Below are positions 16,093-16,429 of a DNA stretch of 16,429 nt, in pieces. Within the stretch, counting starts at the first letter, position 1. Each line of letters begins with the position of its first letter. The stretch comes from OMOG01 sp041485845. GTDB lineage: Bacteria; Acidobacteriota; Terriglobia; Bryobacterales; Bryobacteraceae. The notes beneath the pieces were generated by a model. It worked only from the letters and a program-made list of their open reading frames with translations, was not told the DNA's origin and did not search any database. Where the stretch lies: contig JBGPKH010000141.1 in assembly GCA_041485845.1 (NCBI GenBank), positions 1 through 16,429 of the forward strand, read 5' to 3'. The translations under genes were made by a program, and so were the position numbers.

Positions 16093-16429
16093 ATGAGCGA
16101 CGAGGAGCGGAAGCGCGCCGAGGTGATGGCGCGGGTAAAGAAGGGAGATCTGCGTTTGCGGGACGCGGCCGAGATTCTGGGAATCAGCTATCGGCAGGCG
16201 AAGCGAATCCGGAAGCGATACGGGAAGCTGGGAGCCAAAGGGCTGGTGCATGGCAATGTGGGTAGGACATCCAGCCGTGCCAAGCCGAAGAAGTTTCGGG
16301 ATCGGGCGCTGCGCCTGGTGCGGCAGAAGTATTCGGGGGAAGTGGGAGAGCGCTTCGGGCCGACCTTGGCAGCGGAGCACCTGGCTAGCGAGGATGGGCT
16401 GGAGGTGGGTACCGAAACGCTACGGCAGT
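16093..16429 (+). CDS. ISNCY-type transposase, N-terminal part
   Basis: The frame from ATG 16093 is open for 112 complete codons to the window edge, so the gene continues to the right. AAGGA lies 5 bp upstream of the ATG. The helix-turn-helix segment covers about residues 18-45 (GDLRLRDAAEILGISYRQAK, then RIRKRYG), followed by GAKGLVHGNVGR and a helical RALRLVRQKYSGEVGERFGPTLAAEHLA-type region. This start matches the ISNCY/IS1202-like transposases I know, which continue into an rve (DDE) integrase core not visible here. The DNA-binding domain recognises the element ends. Whether the full copy is intact cannot be judged. Confidence 0.85.
   Translation, partial: MSDEERKRAEVMARVKKGDLRLRDAAEILGISYRQAKRIRKRYGKLGAKGLVHGNVGRTSSRAKPKKFRDRALRLVRQKYSGEVGERFGPTLAAEHLASEDGLEVGTETLRQ

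Overview
The window looks like chromosome of an acidobacterium of the Solibacter/Bryobacter kind. This is inferred from the 1226-residue TonB-receptor-like protein with an N-terminal carboxypeptidase-regulatory domain, from the small secreted catabolic enzymes around it (metallo-beta-lactamase fold, DUF4159, TIM-barrel isomerase, amidohydrolase), and from high GC with strong G/C third positions. No rRNA, tRNA or CRISPR array was seen.

Layout. 3-668: 3' part of a tetratricopeptide-type gene entering from the left. 781-2502 (minus): a probable two-gene unit, a secreted MBL-fold hydrolase followed by a DUF4159 protein. 2945-3331: a stand-alone response-regulator receiver, overlapping tail to tail with an MDR-family NADP-dependent oxidoreductase (3311-4348, minus). 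4575-8316: a sigma70-type promoter and the large TonB-receptor-like gene. 12984-15448: a sugar phosphate isomerase/epimerase-like protein and an amidohydrolase, both with export signals, 8 bp apart. 15952-16429: short repeats and the start of an ISNCY-type transposase that runs off the right edge.

The unusual part is 8386-12957. About 4.5 kb is bounded by inverted repeats of roughly 55 bp that include a perfect 31-bp core (8398-8428 and 12917-12947). Inside are a membrane ion channel with the TVGYGD potassium filter and an apparent frameshift just after it (8495-9366, minus), then a tight plus-strand set: a Dam-type adenine methyltransferase (9886-10716), a ParB-like protein (10731-11774) and a phosphoribosyltransferase-like protein (11778-12611) resembling the PRTase-CE family of bacterial conflict systems. 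One sampled line from this block is about 52% GC and one from the flanking isomerase gene is about 62%. My reading is that this is a horizontally acquired module in which methylase, ParB-like DNA-binding protein and PRTase-like protein work together, perhaps in defence or element maintenance. That function is inference; gene order, motifs and inverted repeats are visible.
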